From Strongylocentrotus droebachiensis (Eukaryota > Echinodermata > Echinoidea > Camarodonta > Strongylocentrotidae), in NCBI GenBank assembly GCA_035222895.1, contig JAVYIG010007922.1, positions 1-64,000 of the forward strand: a stretch of DNA of 64,000 nt. Direction: 5' to 3'. The position numbers and the translations under genes are program-made. The notes below the pieces were generated by a model. The model had not been told where the DNA came from. It searched no databases and saw nothing but the letters and a program-made list of their open reading frames with translations. Below are positions 24,000-37,100 of the stretch, one piece after another; positions within the stretch are counted from its first letter, which is position 1, and each line of letters begins with the position of its first letter.

Positions 24000-24260
24000 C
24001 TGTGCACTGCACGTGAAATACGTATCTCGCATATACGGTCGGAGTCATGCGGTGATCATGAGCGATAGTGCTAGCGCGTCACATGCACGCTGTGCGGTCC
24101 GATGCCTATGACTGAGGGATTGTGCATGGCACTCTTATTATATGGGCACTCTACGCACAGGCGCGCTGATTATTACACGCGACAAATAGAGATCAGCGTG
24201 GCGCGCCTCAAGCAAGCTGCACGCATCTTGCGCAATACAATCCTTCCAGCACTCATCGGA
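24000..24260. promoter_or_regulatory. CpG-rich patch, possible regulatory island
   Basis: About 260 bp dense in CpG (gtaccgtacgctgcg, gatagtgctagcgcgtca, gtggcgcgcct) inside AT-rich DNA. It sits about 650 bp beyond the NLR stop codon. No exon starts here that I can support. It could be a promoter, an enhancer or simply a repeat of different composition. Confidence 0.3.
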
Positions 24261-24891
24261 TCGAAACTATGGAAAGCCAACTGGTATTTATACTACATGT
24301 ATAATTCCCCCAAATCGGAACGTTCCGTTTTTCATGGCTCCAAAAACTTCAAAAACGGAACGGTTGGCAAGTCTGCAATTTGCTTAAGGCTCGTCCAAAT
24401 TTCAAAAAACCAAAAACACAGAATAATCGTAATACCGGTATATCTTTCTGTCAGCCTCACAAGGAAATATCCTTAAATTATTGTCACCTATTTAAAATGA
24501 TACGCGTTTCAGGCTTCTTGTGAAGGACAGAAATGTTATTAACACCAAAATTCTGTATTCCGCTAATATGCACATTTAGACCTCACACTTTGTTAATAAT
24601 ACTAATAATAATATTCTAGGTTTATATAGCGCTTGAAACAATCTCAGATGTATCTACCGGTAAGTGCTTTACAGAAATATCACTATTCTGGTCATCAATT
24701 TCAGATTTGACTGCACACAATGTATCCACATTCTCGACTCCCTTGGGAGCATTTCAGCCAGGCGTCATTTCACAGTTCCTTTGTTAACCTGCGATTTTCA
24801 ACAAAAGCCTAAACACAGACGTGTCGCGTTTAAGATTTACTAGAATAAGGGCCATAGAGTTCATATTGCACGAGTTGGAAGCTTTGCATGA

Positions 24892-25156
24892 TTACTCTAC
24901 CGGTATATACTTCGCTAAATCTCCAACCTCTGCATCCTGTACGATTTCCTTAAGCTGGGCCATATTACCACCTGTCCTTGTCTTCCACTGTGCCAAGCAA
25001 TCCCTCGTAGCTCTCTGGTAATCCAAGTTAAACTTGGCTAGGATGCCGTTTGCTTCGTCATATCCTATACCAAGATGTGTGCATAGCGTTGCGTAAGTCC
25101 TAGGAGGCATGTGTTTCGACAGTGTGTTAAGTATTCCATCTGATTCCAGATCAATC
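24892..25156 (-). CDS. NLR last exon: C-terminal Death domain
   Basis: Begins after a ttcctcag acceptor and ends at TAA (24892-24894). The fold signature is clear: YATLCTHLGIGYDEANGI, then CLAQWKTRTGG, then VGDLAKYI. Spacing from the LG motif to the W and the terminal LA helix fits the six-helix Death domain, and the pattern most resembles PIDD1. The preceding 58-nt exon (27828-27885) encodes an Ala/Gln-rich hinge, DMGTTAEAQAQAAGVSMPSR. Its acceptor is a weaker aag type. Confidence 0.85.
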
Positions 25157-28100
25157 CTGAGGAATGAAAGAATGATTAATAAAATTTTTGCAACCTGATG
25201 GTGTAACTCTATATTAATGGGTGTAAGCGTGGAGCGCCATGAGTGTCAAGTTCGACAGACATGAAAACTACACTAAAATCCATCATTGCAATGACGCTCT
25301 TCGTCATTGCTTTGTTTTTGTTCATATTCTTCTTCTTGTTCTTCTTATAGTCAGGAAATCCTATATGTTTTGCACGTAGTGCTTGTTATCACTAGATAGG
25401 CCCTTTCCTCTTGTGTTTTTCCTTTCAAATTTTAGGGGCGTGATCTCGGATAACCAATCTAGGTCACCCGACTCTTCGTTTTCCGAAATCACTCATGCGT
25501 AACCGCCCAGGCGCCATGTTGTCCGTTTCTGGTCTGTTTTAAGGCTTTTTTTTCTTCCTACCTATTTCCACTATCCTAGATCCTACGAACTTTTTAAAAT
25601 TCCCGACCTTGCCATCTTCGGACTCAAAATGCAAATCTGAAACCGACTCCGTCAAAACTCTCTAAAATTCTTGAAAAATTGACCCCTAATAATCTAAAAT
25701 TGCCATAAATTTCTCATACCAATTCCGTTCTGTTTCAATTTCTCACAGTATCTTTATCTCATAATTGCACTTAGCCATGTCAAATTTCACGCTCCAAGCA
25801 ATGGCTGTGCCAAAATAAAAAGAGCGCCCTTTAAAGTGCTGAAATTGGCTTTCTTTCTGTAGCCATAGTTCCATCCTGTCTGGCCAAACCCGTACCCTCT
25901 TTTGGATTTAGATACCTGAAGATATGTCCTTTCTAGCCAAGTAAAAACGAAATACCCTAACGCTGACTGACTTTGCGAAAATTGCCCTCCAAATATGCAG
26001 TTTTAAAGAAAATTGCAAAATAACTTTAAGTTGCTCTAAAATGGCTTTATACCCAAGTCAATGAAACTTGGCAGACATATGTATCCAAATATGTGACAAC
26101 TGTCTGCCAAGTTTGGTAAAATTTCATTACGTAACCACAAAATTATTGCCCAAAATAATGTAACAGCCTGTTTAATGCCTGCATGCAGTACATTGCGGGC
26201 AGATGACAATGGGGTCAAACCGACTGCGACGAAGTACCCTTTCAAATGATATCAAACATGGTATATGTTCACACAGAAAATTTTGAGTAAATCGCATTTG
26301 AACAAGGGTCACTATGTTCCGCTGAGTTTCCGCCCGATTATAACACGTATCGGCTATGACGTCATTTGTACAGACTGCTTTTTGGCCCCTTTCCGTCCTT
26401 TTTTCCTCAAAATTTTGGAGTGACATTCCGAGTTGCAATACACAGTGTACTTCGAAGCCAGATATTTTAAATCTGTCAAGAGGGCCATTTTATACTCTGC
26501 ATGATTATGTTATATTATGGACGTCCGTTAGAGCCACAGCACGCGTCATCAAGCGTCTTTCGTTTACCACAATCTCATTAGTTTTGCACGCAGTGCTTGC
26601 GAGCCCTTTCTAGGTCCCATCCTCTACCCTAATTCCTTCCAAACTTCTAATGCCTAGTCTCTAGCATCCCATCAAGGTCACTGAAATCTTTGTTCTCCGG
26701 AATCACTCCTGCGTGACTGTCCAGGCGCCATTTTATCTGTTTTGGGCAGTTTTTGAGGCCTTTCTTTCGCCCTACCTATCTCCACTATCACAGAAGCTAC
26801 AGATTTCTTACAAATTGCTCTGGATAGTCTGAGAGAAGCTCTTAATTTAGTTCAACACGCAGAAACACGGGCGCCATTGCACGCAAATCGCTGTGACATG
26901 AAAGTCTAGTTATTATTATTACTATTGTCATCATTATTATTGTTAATAATATCATTATCATAAGTTATTATTATCAATATAATCAGTTATTATTATGATA
27001 TTATTATTAGTATCATTATCATCAGTTATTAATGTCAATAATATCAGTTATTATTATTTATACATGGTTGTTATAGTGGAGTAAAAAAATAACCCCCTAT
27101 TTTTACTCAAAATTACACAAAAAAAATTCTACAAAATATGCCCCCTTTTTGTAAAATATAAATAAATCAACAAAAAAATCAAAATGGCCTCTAAATGTAC
27201 CACTATTATCTGCTTATTGAGTACACATTCACACAAAGTAGCCTACTTTTATAAACACAGGTACATACTCATTCACATGTTTGCTAACATCATGGGGAGG
27301 AAATGACATTTTTTGGTGAACTTTCTTGCTCGCAAAAAACCATACCCTAATTACCCCTTTTTCCAACTCTCATTAGAAAATTTGTGGATCACTGTTGGGA
27401 ATGTTGATAAGTTAAATAACTCTGCCATCCCAAGAGAAATCCCCTCCCTATAAATAATATACTAAAACAAATTTTAAAAAGACAAAACCAAAATCCCCTT
27501 GTTATAGACATAAGCAGAAGCAACTGGGAAAGGCTGATTTTGTAATACATACAAATCAATGTACATGTATATTGAGAGGTTTCGGAATGATTGAAATCAA
27601 AAGATAAGACCAATTCTTGCTGAATAACACTTGCACTACACACAAATATTTGGTCCAAACTTTCTGTTATCAAAATATTTTAAAGAAGATGGAATTTTCA
27701 GAGCAATGCCATTCAGACTTAATTTTTGCTAGGATAATCTTCCTGAGAAAGCTCACAATATTTTTTTCTTCATTTTTTACCAGAACACAGCCTTCTCTTT
27801 AAAATAAATTATAGATTGGTTACATACCGTGATGGCATTGACACCCCTGCTGCTTGTGCTTGTGCTTCTGCTGTTGTTCCCATATCTTTATTTCAAAGAA
27901 AGAGAAAAGATGAAAAGATAGAAGATTGTAAATTCGTAAATTCATAAAAAGCCAAGTCCATTATGGATTATGTCAGGAAAGCACAATATATACAAGTTGT
28001 AGGCTGGTATTAAATGTCCAGATTCGATAACATGAGTAATAATATTTCTGTAATGCACTTTGAGACATCACATCTATGATGCAGTATACAAGCAGTATAC

Positions 28101-31100
28101 ATTATATACCCAGAATATTCTTTTTACTATTATTAATTGTAGTACAAAATATAGAAAAAGAAATATCTGCTGATATTTATTGCTTATTGTTTTTTAAGAT
28201 ACTATGGGGGTTCCATATTACATTTCTCCACATTAAATAGGGTAGGGGAAACCCAGGTACAGGTTGACACCTGCACTTCCCAATCAGTTATACAAGGAAT
28301 CAAGATCCCAGGCATGAGTAATAATATTAATAATAATATCAATAATGATGATGATAATGATAATAATAACAACAACAACGATAATAATAACAATAATGAT
28401 GACGATAATGATGATTAATAATAATTATGATACACAAAGAATTACACAGAGCATATACGTACCATCATATGGCAAGGGAAATTTCATTGAAGTAGGGTCA
28501 GAGAGAGACCCTTTTTGATTCAAGGTGAATTTGAGAAACCTTTGGTGCGCCCCCGGCTCGAGTGGCTTCACTTCAAAGGAGATTGGATTTGTAGAAAAGA
28601 GGTAGATATTCCTTTGACCTATTATCTATTTTAAAAGAAGGAATTCAAGGAAATTTGTTCATTTTCAAATTCATTTCCATTAAAAAAAACACCAATAATG
28701 TATAACATGTCATTAAAACTACATCATGCCCTTAAATAAAACGATCATTTTCAAATAGTATATAAATCACACAATCATGCATGGTCAAACAGGAATTAAA
28801 AATAAGAGGGTGAGAGGGACAATAGGGCGAAAAGCATTAAAATGCCCGTCTGCTGGTCCCTCTTGAATTAAATTGTCTTTGTTCTGTGATTTAAAGTAGG
28901 CAAAGTTAATGTGAATTACACACTTTTATGAAAATAAAATTAAAATCACGGATAACAAGAATTCTCTTTTATCAAAAGAATGAAATTAAGCAGAAATTTA
29001 ATGAGTAGATACTTGAAATACACTGGACATAACAAAAGATATGAAAGTTGAGTTTTGACCCAGCGTAACTGCACAGACTGTATTCTACTTACTTTATAAT
29101 GTTCTCTAAATATCCCATTTTTAAAAAATCATTTATAATCGTGGAAAAGGGAGAAGGGAGACCCTCCCTTTTTTAAAGTAAAACTAGATGGAACTTCGAC
29201 TGCGCGCAGTCGAAAATGATGCCTCCGTCATAGAGCAAGTTTACAAACCAAAACAGAAGAAATTTTTCAAATTCAAGTTTCATTGTAATCCATTAACAGG
29301 TTCTCAGAACATTGTGATTACAAGCAATTTCTCATATACATATATGATCCTTTGATCTTTGACCTCATGACCCTAAAATCTACTCAGTTCATTGGCTCTG
29401 CAAGTAACATGCATGACCTAAGTTTGGCAGGTATCCATCAATCGGTTCTTGAAATAACGCGATCACGAGCTGTTTTTGCATACATAATGAGCCCTGTGAC
29501 CTTTGACCTCGTGACCCCAAAATCTAATCAGTTCATCGGCTCTGCAAGATACATACATGATTAAAGTTTGGCAGGAATCCATCAATCTGTTCTAATGATA
29601 ATGCGATCACAAGCTATTTTTGCATACATAATGAGCCATGTGACATTTGACCTTTGACCTACTGACCCCAAAATCTAATCAGTTCATCGGCTCTGCAAGT
29701 AACATACATGACCTAAGTTTGGCAGGAATCCATCAATCGGTTTTTGAGATAACGCGATCACGAGCTGTTTTTGCATACATAATGAGCCCTGTGACCTTTG
29801 ACCTTTGACCTCGTGACCCCAAAATCTAATCAGTTCATCGGCTCTGCAAGATACATACATGACCAAAGTTTGGCAGGAATCCATTGATCGGTTCTTCAGA
29901 TAACGCGATCACGAGAACGGGACGTACGGACGGACGGACTTACGTACGGACGGACGGACGTACGGACGGACGGACAACCAGAAAACATAATGCCTCCGGC
30001 TACTTCGTAACGGAGGCATAAAAACAAAACAGACTGAACAGAAAGGGTGTGTGTTTGTGCATGTAAAGTGTCTATGTTACAGGGGTCGAGAGGGGGGGGG
30101 GGGGGGTTAGATATAGCAATACATGAAATGAGATCCTCACAATTTATTTATTTATCCACACTTCTAGCTTTCAAATACAGAACATACCTGCTCGTCAATT
30201 TCCTTTTCATTTCCCTTTGGCCCATCAAACAACTTGATATTGATATCTCCACACTTCCATGCTATGAACATTGGCTGGGGCGGATGGAGCTTTGTGTACT
30301 CTTTCATATCTTCTTGTATTTTCTGTTGGAGGAAAATATCAAATTATATAAGGTCAAAAAGATCTCTCTCTCTCTATGTATGTATATATATATACATATA
30401 CCCTTCCATGTTGTATTAACAAGACATCTATATATAACCCTAAATGGTACATTAACAGGACATCATAAAAACTGGTATACTGTATTACCCTAACCCTAAA
30501 TTCAAAACAATATAACTACTTAAATGACCAATGATCAAACCTATTGTTTCTTGGAACGCATTTAAGTTTCCTCTGTCTGCAAATGTACGTGGAGGGCAGT
30601 AATTCTATTGTGCAATTGTTAACAGGACACAAAAATGTCCTGCAAATTACTATGTCTACCAGTACTTAATGACTCATTTTTTCACTACATATGTCCGTCT
30701 AATGATGATGTGGTGTATATATACAGTTAATAACTAAAATTATTTATACCCTTACCAATCTTTGTATTGTTTAAGTATCGGTATGTGGAAAATTGATTTG
30801 TTGTATCTATACATGTGTTTATATATGTAGACAGATGTATACGGTACAAATATATATTATTTTCAATTTTGTTTTTTCTTTTCAGAGAACTTCAGGGGGG
30901 AAACATGATCACCTCATTTTAAATTATCTTGTTAAATTTTTTGTTTGGCCTGTTCAAAATTCTTGTAGATTATCTGCCAACAAATATAACAGATATAACA
31001 GATTTTTTGTTTTGTTTTGGGGGGGGTAAATTTCAAATTCCAAAAATTATCTACCGACACCCCAACGCCCATATATCTGTCTCACATGAATAACATCCAA

Positions 31101-34100
31101 TAGATCGTCAGCGATGCAGAGATGCACAAGGTGGGTGGAATCTTTCCTGACAGGTTGTCGTACATACGACATGCAGTTGACCCTCTTTCCAATAAAGTAC
31201 CGAGTGAATACAACCACAATCCACCAATCGGAGAAATGATCTACATAGAGATCCAGGTCTTTTGCTCTGACATCACAACGTGGGTAACCGCTGGTGGAAG
31301 CAGGCATTCTTTCAAAAGATTTTGAGTCTATAAAAACAAGATTTATAACAGAAATATCTGTTTAACTTGCACATTATTAGATTTGTATATTCTTATTTGA
31401 CAAATGCAAAATTATTATTGAATCTTTATAGTGTAAATATATGTCATCTAACAATTATTGGTGAATCAGCATATAGATATCTCTGCATCAACTTTTACAA
31501 TGAAAAGGAACCAAGGTCATTGGCCCATTTCCTTTCTTGCTCCTATTCAACGTATGGCGGGATGTGCCCCCCCCCCCTGCTCCGCGATCCACTGGTTCAT
31601 AAATTAGTAATCACTAAGGGTGCGTTTATGCTCATTTTTGAAGGCGGAGTGAGCGTTTTGAAATGCTCATCGAAAACGCAGTTCCACGGGGTACTGTTTA
31701 GGCTTTAGGCAAATTCGGGTTCTGTATCTGGATTTACAAACCTGCATGCACTGCGAATGCTACATTGGCAGGGGCGGATCCAGGAATTTCTTGCCGGGGG
31801 GGGGGGGGGGGGGCACACGGTGGGAAAGAGAACATATATATATATATATATTTATATATATTTTTTTTTAGTCCCCCCCCCCCCCAAAAAAATCGCAACG
31901 ACTCAGCCAGCCGCTGAATAAGTGGGGGGGGGGGGGGGGGGGGGAGTAAGAGGACATTTTTTTTTTGGGGGGGGGGGGGGGGGTAAGGTCACCTTTTTAG
32001 GTCAGCCATTGGCATTTTTTTTAATTTTTTAAATTTTTGGTCGGGGGGCATGTGCCCCCTGTGCCCCCCCCCCCCCCCCCCCCCCGCCCTGGATCCGTCC
32101 CTGATTGACCCCGGGAGGGCAGGTCAAGTTTGGGCTATTTTTTTGTTAAAACTCAATCAATTCATCTTGTATTTTGGGTTCGGACCAAGCAAGGAGAAGG
32201 TCCCTCAGTTCCTCTTTGCTATAGGTTGAGCCCTTGACACTTATTTCAACACATTGATATAAATATGAAAGAAGTACTTAGTATGAAGTTAAAAGGTTAC
32301 AAATGATCTTGCTCGGATGACTCTGCTTGTGCCTGTATGAGCATGCCTTGAGAAAAAAAAACAAGCATAATATATATATTGTGCACAGTATTAGCAGCGA
32401 GCGGATTTTTATGTGAACCGGAAACACGTTTATTATGGGGTCATTTAAACGCGTTTACAAATGATTATGCGTTCATGGTACCCCAGAAAATGTCTTTTGT
32501 GGAGAAACGCCGATCCATAGCGGATCTTTTTGTGAGTTTATACGAAAATGATAAAGGAGGCAACCATGTTTTGAACTAAAGGCTGAACAAAAGCCTCATT
32601 CTGGCCTGAAAAAGTTGAGCATAAACGGACCCTAAGCCTACTCATTTAAATCAAATCAAAGGAAGCTGAAAGTGACATGCATTTACCTATTTTGAGGTTT
32701 CACAAGACTTTTACTTATATTCATTGTTATATTTCTATGTAAAATGAGGTGTTTGTAAGATGAAAAAGAAAATTTAGCTGTGAAACGGTTATGAGATACT
32801 TGCTACAGCGACAATCACTCTGCATCAATTTCCTACACTAACCGAATCCTTAACCTACCCCTAACCCTAACTCTAGACCTAACCTGAAACCCACTTGCAA
32901 CCCTAACCCTATACCTTGAAGAGATAAAATCCAGTGAAATTGTTACAGAAAACAAGTCGGGTGACTGCTAAAGGGGTTGGTCTAATAGATACGTCATCGG
33001 ACGGTGAATGGATCATACCGGTATATGGTTTGTGGTTCGGGTCCTGCGATGGCACTGATATCCTTTGGCAAGACATTAATCTGCATATACCACTCTACCC
33101 AGGTGATGTAAATGGATACTCGGTAGGAAGAAATTCCTCAAATGCCAGAGCGCCATATCAGTGCACTTTTTCAATGCCAGGGCAATACTGCGCTTAGAAA
33201 CATTAGCATCAAGCACAATATAAACATTTATTTTATTATTTTCAAATCCTCCTGACCTTTGTTACGCGTGTAGAGGACAATTTCTGCACGTCTTGGATTG
33301 GAGAAATGCGCATCATGGTCCAATGTGACCTTGATAGGTTTGCTGAGTTTGGCTCCAGTAGGCGAGAATCTGATGCCGCATGATATTACTGCTTCATTAT
33401 CTTGGAGGGTAAGTTCTTGAGGACTGTCTGTCAGAAAATACCAGTGGACTTGGTTGCCATCTAAAGTACAGAGATTGATAGGATGTCCAATTTTTTTCCT
33501 TTTCTCATACCGTATTTGCCGGCGTAAAGGCCGCAGTATTTTTGGAAGAGAAAATATCCAAAAATCGCAAGTCAAAACCATGAAAAAACAGCACAAATTT
33601 GTACATATGGGACTACAATAACTATACCACCATGGTACAGGAAATTTCCACACATCTTACCGACAATTTTATCTTGCAGATAGATCTTGATCTAAGTTCG
33701 TGCCAATGCATCGCTAAAAAGTAAAAGAAGGGACCTTTAAGGAGCTGCCGTGAACGCAATTGCGCATCCAGCCGAAATCGCACCATGTCTATTTTCTGAT
33801 CTTTGTATCCATTTCATGCAATTTCGCATTGCACCGTACATTGTGGTAGGGGTATATCGTCGGTGGGGTGACAAAACCTCGTATCTCAAAAATCATGAAT
33901 TTTCAGGAGCGCGTAAAAACCGTCCTGTCTCAACACAGATTTAGTGCTGTGACACCGTCCTTTGTGTGGAATTTGTGAAAAAAACGAGACAGGAGGCGTT
34001 CCATGGATTTATCAGGTGGTGTCGTAGGCCATTAGGTACCGGTACACAATTATGCAAAAAAATCAAAATCTCAAAAAATTGAGATACGAGGTTTTGTCAC

Positions 34101-37100
34101 CCCACCGACGATATATCGGATACCAAATCTGCCTGCGATAATATTTTAGCTAAACTTTCGGTAATTTATAAGAATATTGATGAATTTGGTATCAGTTTGT
34201 AGAAAAAAATAGTTTTCTACGAGAAAATTACGATTATTTTGTTTTGTCCATTTGTTTGTTTTTTATCCCTTTTTTTTCCCCTCTTTAAAATGTCAAAGTT
34301 GGGGTGCGGCCTATGCGGCGCTGCAGCCTTATCGCCGGCAAATACGGTATGTAAAAGATTGCATAATCTACATATAGCATGTTTCAATATTTGTATGATA
34401 ATCACCACTACCACCAACTACCATCATCATCACCACCATCATCATTATCATCTTCATCCCCAAATCATACACACCCACGTACACATGCTAACAAAAATGA
34501 GGGTGCAGGTGACTGTGTGTGGCGTAAACCGGTATTCTTGCTATATACACATATTATTATTGACATAATAATAATAATCATCATCGTCATGATAATAATT
34601 CAGTCATGCTTGTCAATGTACAAGCACTGCTTTTTAATAGGTTCCTCACATTTCACTTAATCTATTATATGAATTGAGAATCATTGAGACGTGCCCATTT
34701 ATACTACATGACTTGTATAATTTTTCATTTTTACATGTATGTCTATATTTCTTTTAAATGTGGAACAATAACAAAAACTTGAAAAAATAAAATGTAAAAT
34801 TTGAAGGCACAGTACATTTATTTACATTTGCAGTAGAATTATGGTGGAAGATTCACAAAAATAGGCCTTTAGAATGATATAATAATGATATTAACAATAA
34901 TAACTTAAATAATAATGTCAGTAGTTATCACATATTCATGTCAGTGTACATGCGTATAAAGTAAGAATTGGTTCTGCCGGGGAATGGGGCTGGGGGGCAT
35001 GTCTGGTGAAACAAACAAATCAACCAATAAGAAGTACACAGAAATCGTTTCTACCTCTTCCGCCTCTGCCTTCAGCTTGGAACTCATACTGAGCATGTAT
35101 CTCTTCTGTTGTTTGTTGTATGTCTCTGGTTTCAGTTCTGCTTGGTGTTGCTTCACATCCAGAAGGTTCAATCACAGACATGCTTGATGTACCCTCAGGA
35201 GGCAACCACTTTGTTTTGGTGTTAATTTGGGTCAACTGCAAAATTATAGTGGAATAAATTCACCCAAAATTATAGTTCTTCATTTTCTTTGGTGTCTTCC
35301 TACAACCTTGAAGATTTTTGCAGAACTTTGAGATAGCGTGTGCTGTAATGGTAGGGTGCATGTTCAAATAATTTACAAGGTGGGGGTAAAAATTAGTCTT
35401 GGATCTAGATGATGCAGCCTCTTGTCAGTTGGATACAAAAGGCTTCCACAAAATTGACTGAGAGGGTGTTCCATATGTCTTTACAGTTCATAGTTAAGTC
35501 TAGTAATTCTATAGTTAAATCCATTCAAAAGTAGTGGTTTAAACGATGCTTTTGAGAATGGATTCCATTATTATTTTTAGGGTGGATTTCTACTCCAAAA
35601 CATAGTGAATCGATTCTATATGACGCCAAAAATAGGGGATCCCCACTCCTCTCTGTTTAGATCAAGTATAGGCCCCCGATAAACAGTCACTTGAAAAAGA
35701 TCCAAATAGGCCCTTTGAATAAGTTCATAGAAATACTTTAAAAACATATCAGTAAAAATTAAATAAACATATAAGAAAATTCAAAGTGAACAAGTGATGC
35801 AAAATTCAAAGACCAACTAGAGCCATATTGTGAACAATGAAAGTGCAATAGGCACTAGAAAAAAAAGTTGCACATTGCATTTCATAATGTAATGGAGGGT
35901 GTACATGTTTATAATCTCTTTTATTTTTCATGCAAAGGCAAATACAATGTAAATTCATGAAACATATGTTGAGCCTTAATGTGTCATTAATATATTACCG
36001 GTATATACCGGTACATATATATATATATATATATTAGGCCCGAGATACAGAAACCGAATTTGCCTAAAGCCTAAAGAACTAAAAATATGCAATTCACAAA
36101 CTTATATTTCAATTTAATAAAATAAATATGCTTTAAAAAATAAATGGATATCGTTTCAGTTGACGATAGGTGTTTTTATCGCTCTAATATTGAGGCTGCA
36201 AGAAAGGAATCACGCTTTGTGGTACCGAGTGCGTTCAGAAACACAAGTCAAAATATGACCCACTGAAGACTGAGCAAGTTACGAAAGTACCACACACAAG
36301 ACTAAAATGTTGATCAGAATACCGGTATTACAATTAAATCGTTTGTTTCAGTTGACGGTAGGTGTTTTTATCGCTTTAAAACTTAGGCTGCAAGAAAGGA
36401 ATCACGCTGCGTGGTACCGAGTGCGTTCAGAAACGCAAGTCAAAATATGACCCACTGAAGACTGAGCAAGTTACGAAAGTACCACATACAAGACTAAAAT
36501 GTTGATCAGAATATTACAATTAAATCGTAATAGGCATTAATTGAATTGTCAAAATATATCCTCAACAATATGGTAGAGATTCAAAATGCCTTTCAAATGA
36601 TGTGCTTCTTGACTTGTGCAATTACATAATCGTTACGTACGGTAATACAAGTAAATGAAAATGGCGCGGGCAGCCAAATATGAAACCTTCCCAGCAGAAG
36701 GTCACAAACATGCGCAGGACCTATTCAGCTGCTGTACTCCATGACATTAAAGGGCATCCCAACCCTTGTAATAAGTTGATTACAGAAAAATAACAGTTAC
36801 AGAAACAGAATGGCAGAAGTTTGAAATGAATAGGACCAATAGTAAGGAAGTTATGAATGTTTGAAATATGAGATCAACAAGTCTATGCGAAATTCAAATT
36901 GGTAGTACGGTCAGCGGAATGTGACGTAGGACATGGACAACTCTCCCATTTGCCTTGTACAAAACTATAATTAATTTATGTTTTTCTCGTAAGTTCCTTC
37001 TCATTTGGGGCACTACTCAAAACATATTATAGATAGCATATTATTATAGGGCCTCTAAAAAGAATAGACTCTCCAGAGCAATGAATTTTTGAAAAATATA

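Noticed and set aside
24102..24476. 124-codon plus-strand frame
   Set aside because: It begins in the CpG-rich patch and runs into unrelated AT-rich sequence; no domain, no splice signals.
28595..28625. Alternative acceptor gataatag for the third UPA exon
   Set aside because: Its use after the preceding phase-0 exon leads to a stop within about 17 codons; the acceptor seven bases upstream keeps the UPA frame.
30047..30493. 148-codon plus-strand frame
   Set aside because: Antisense to a UPA exon (30188-30322) with low-complexity flanks; the minus-strand exon fits phase and domain.
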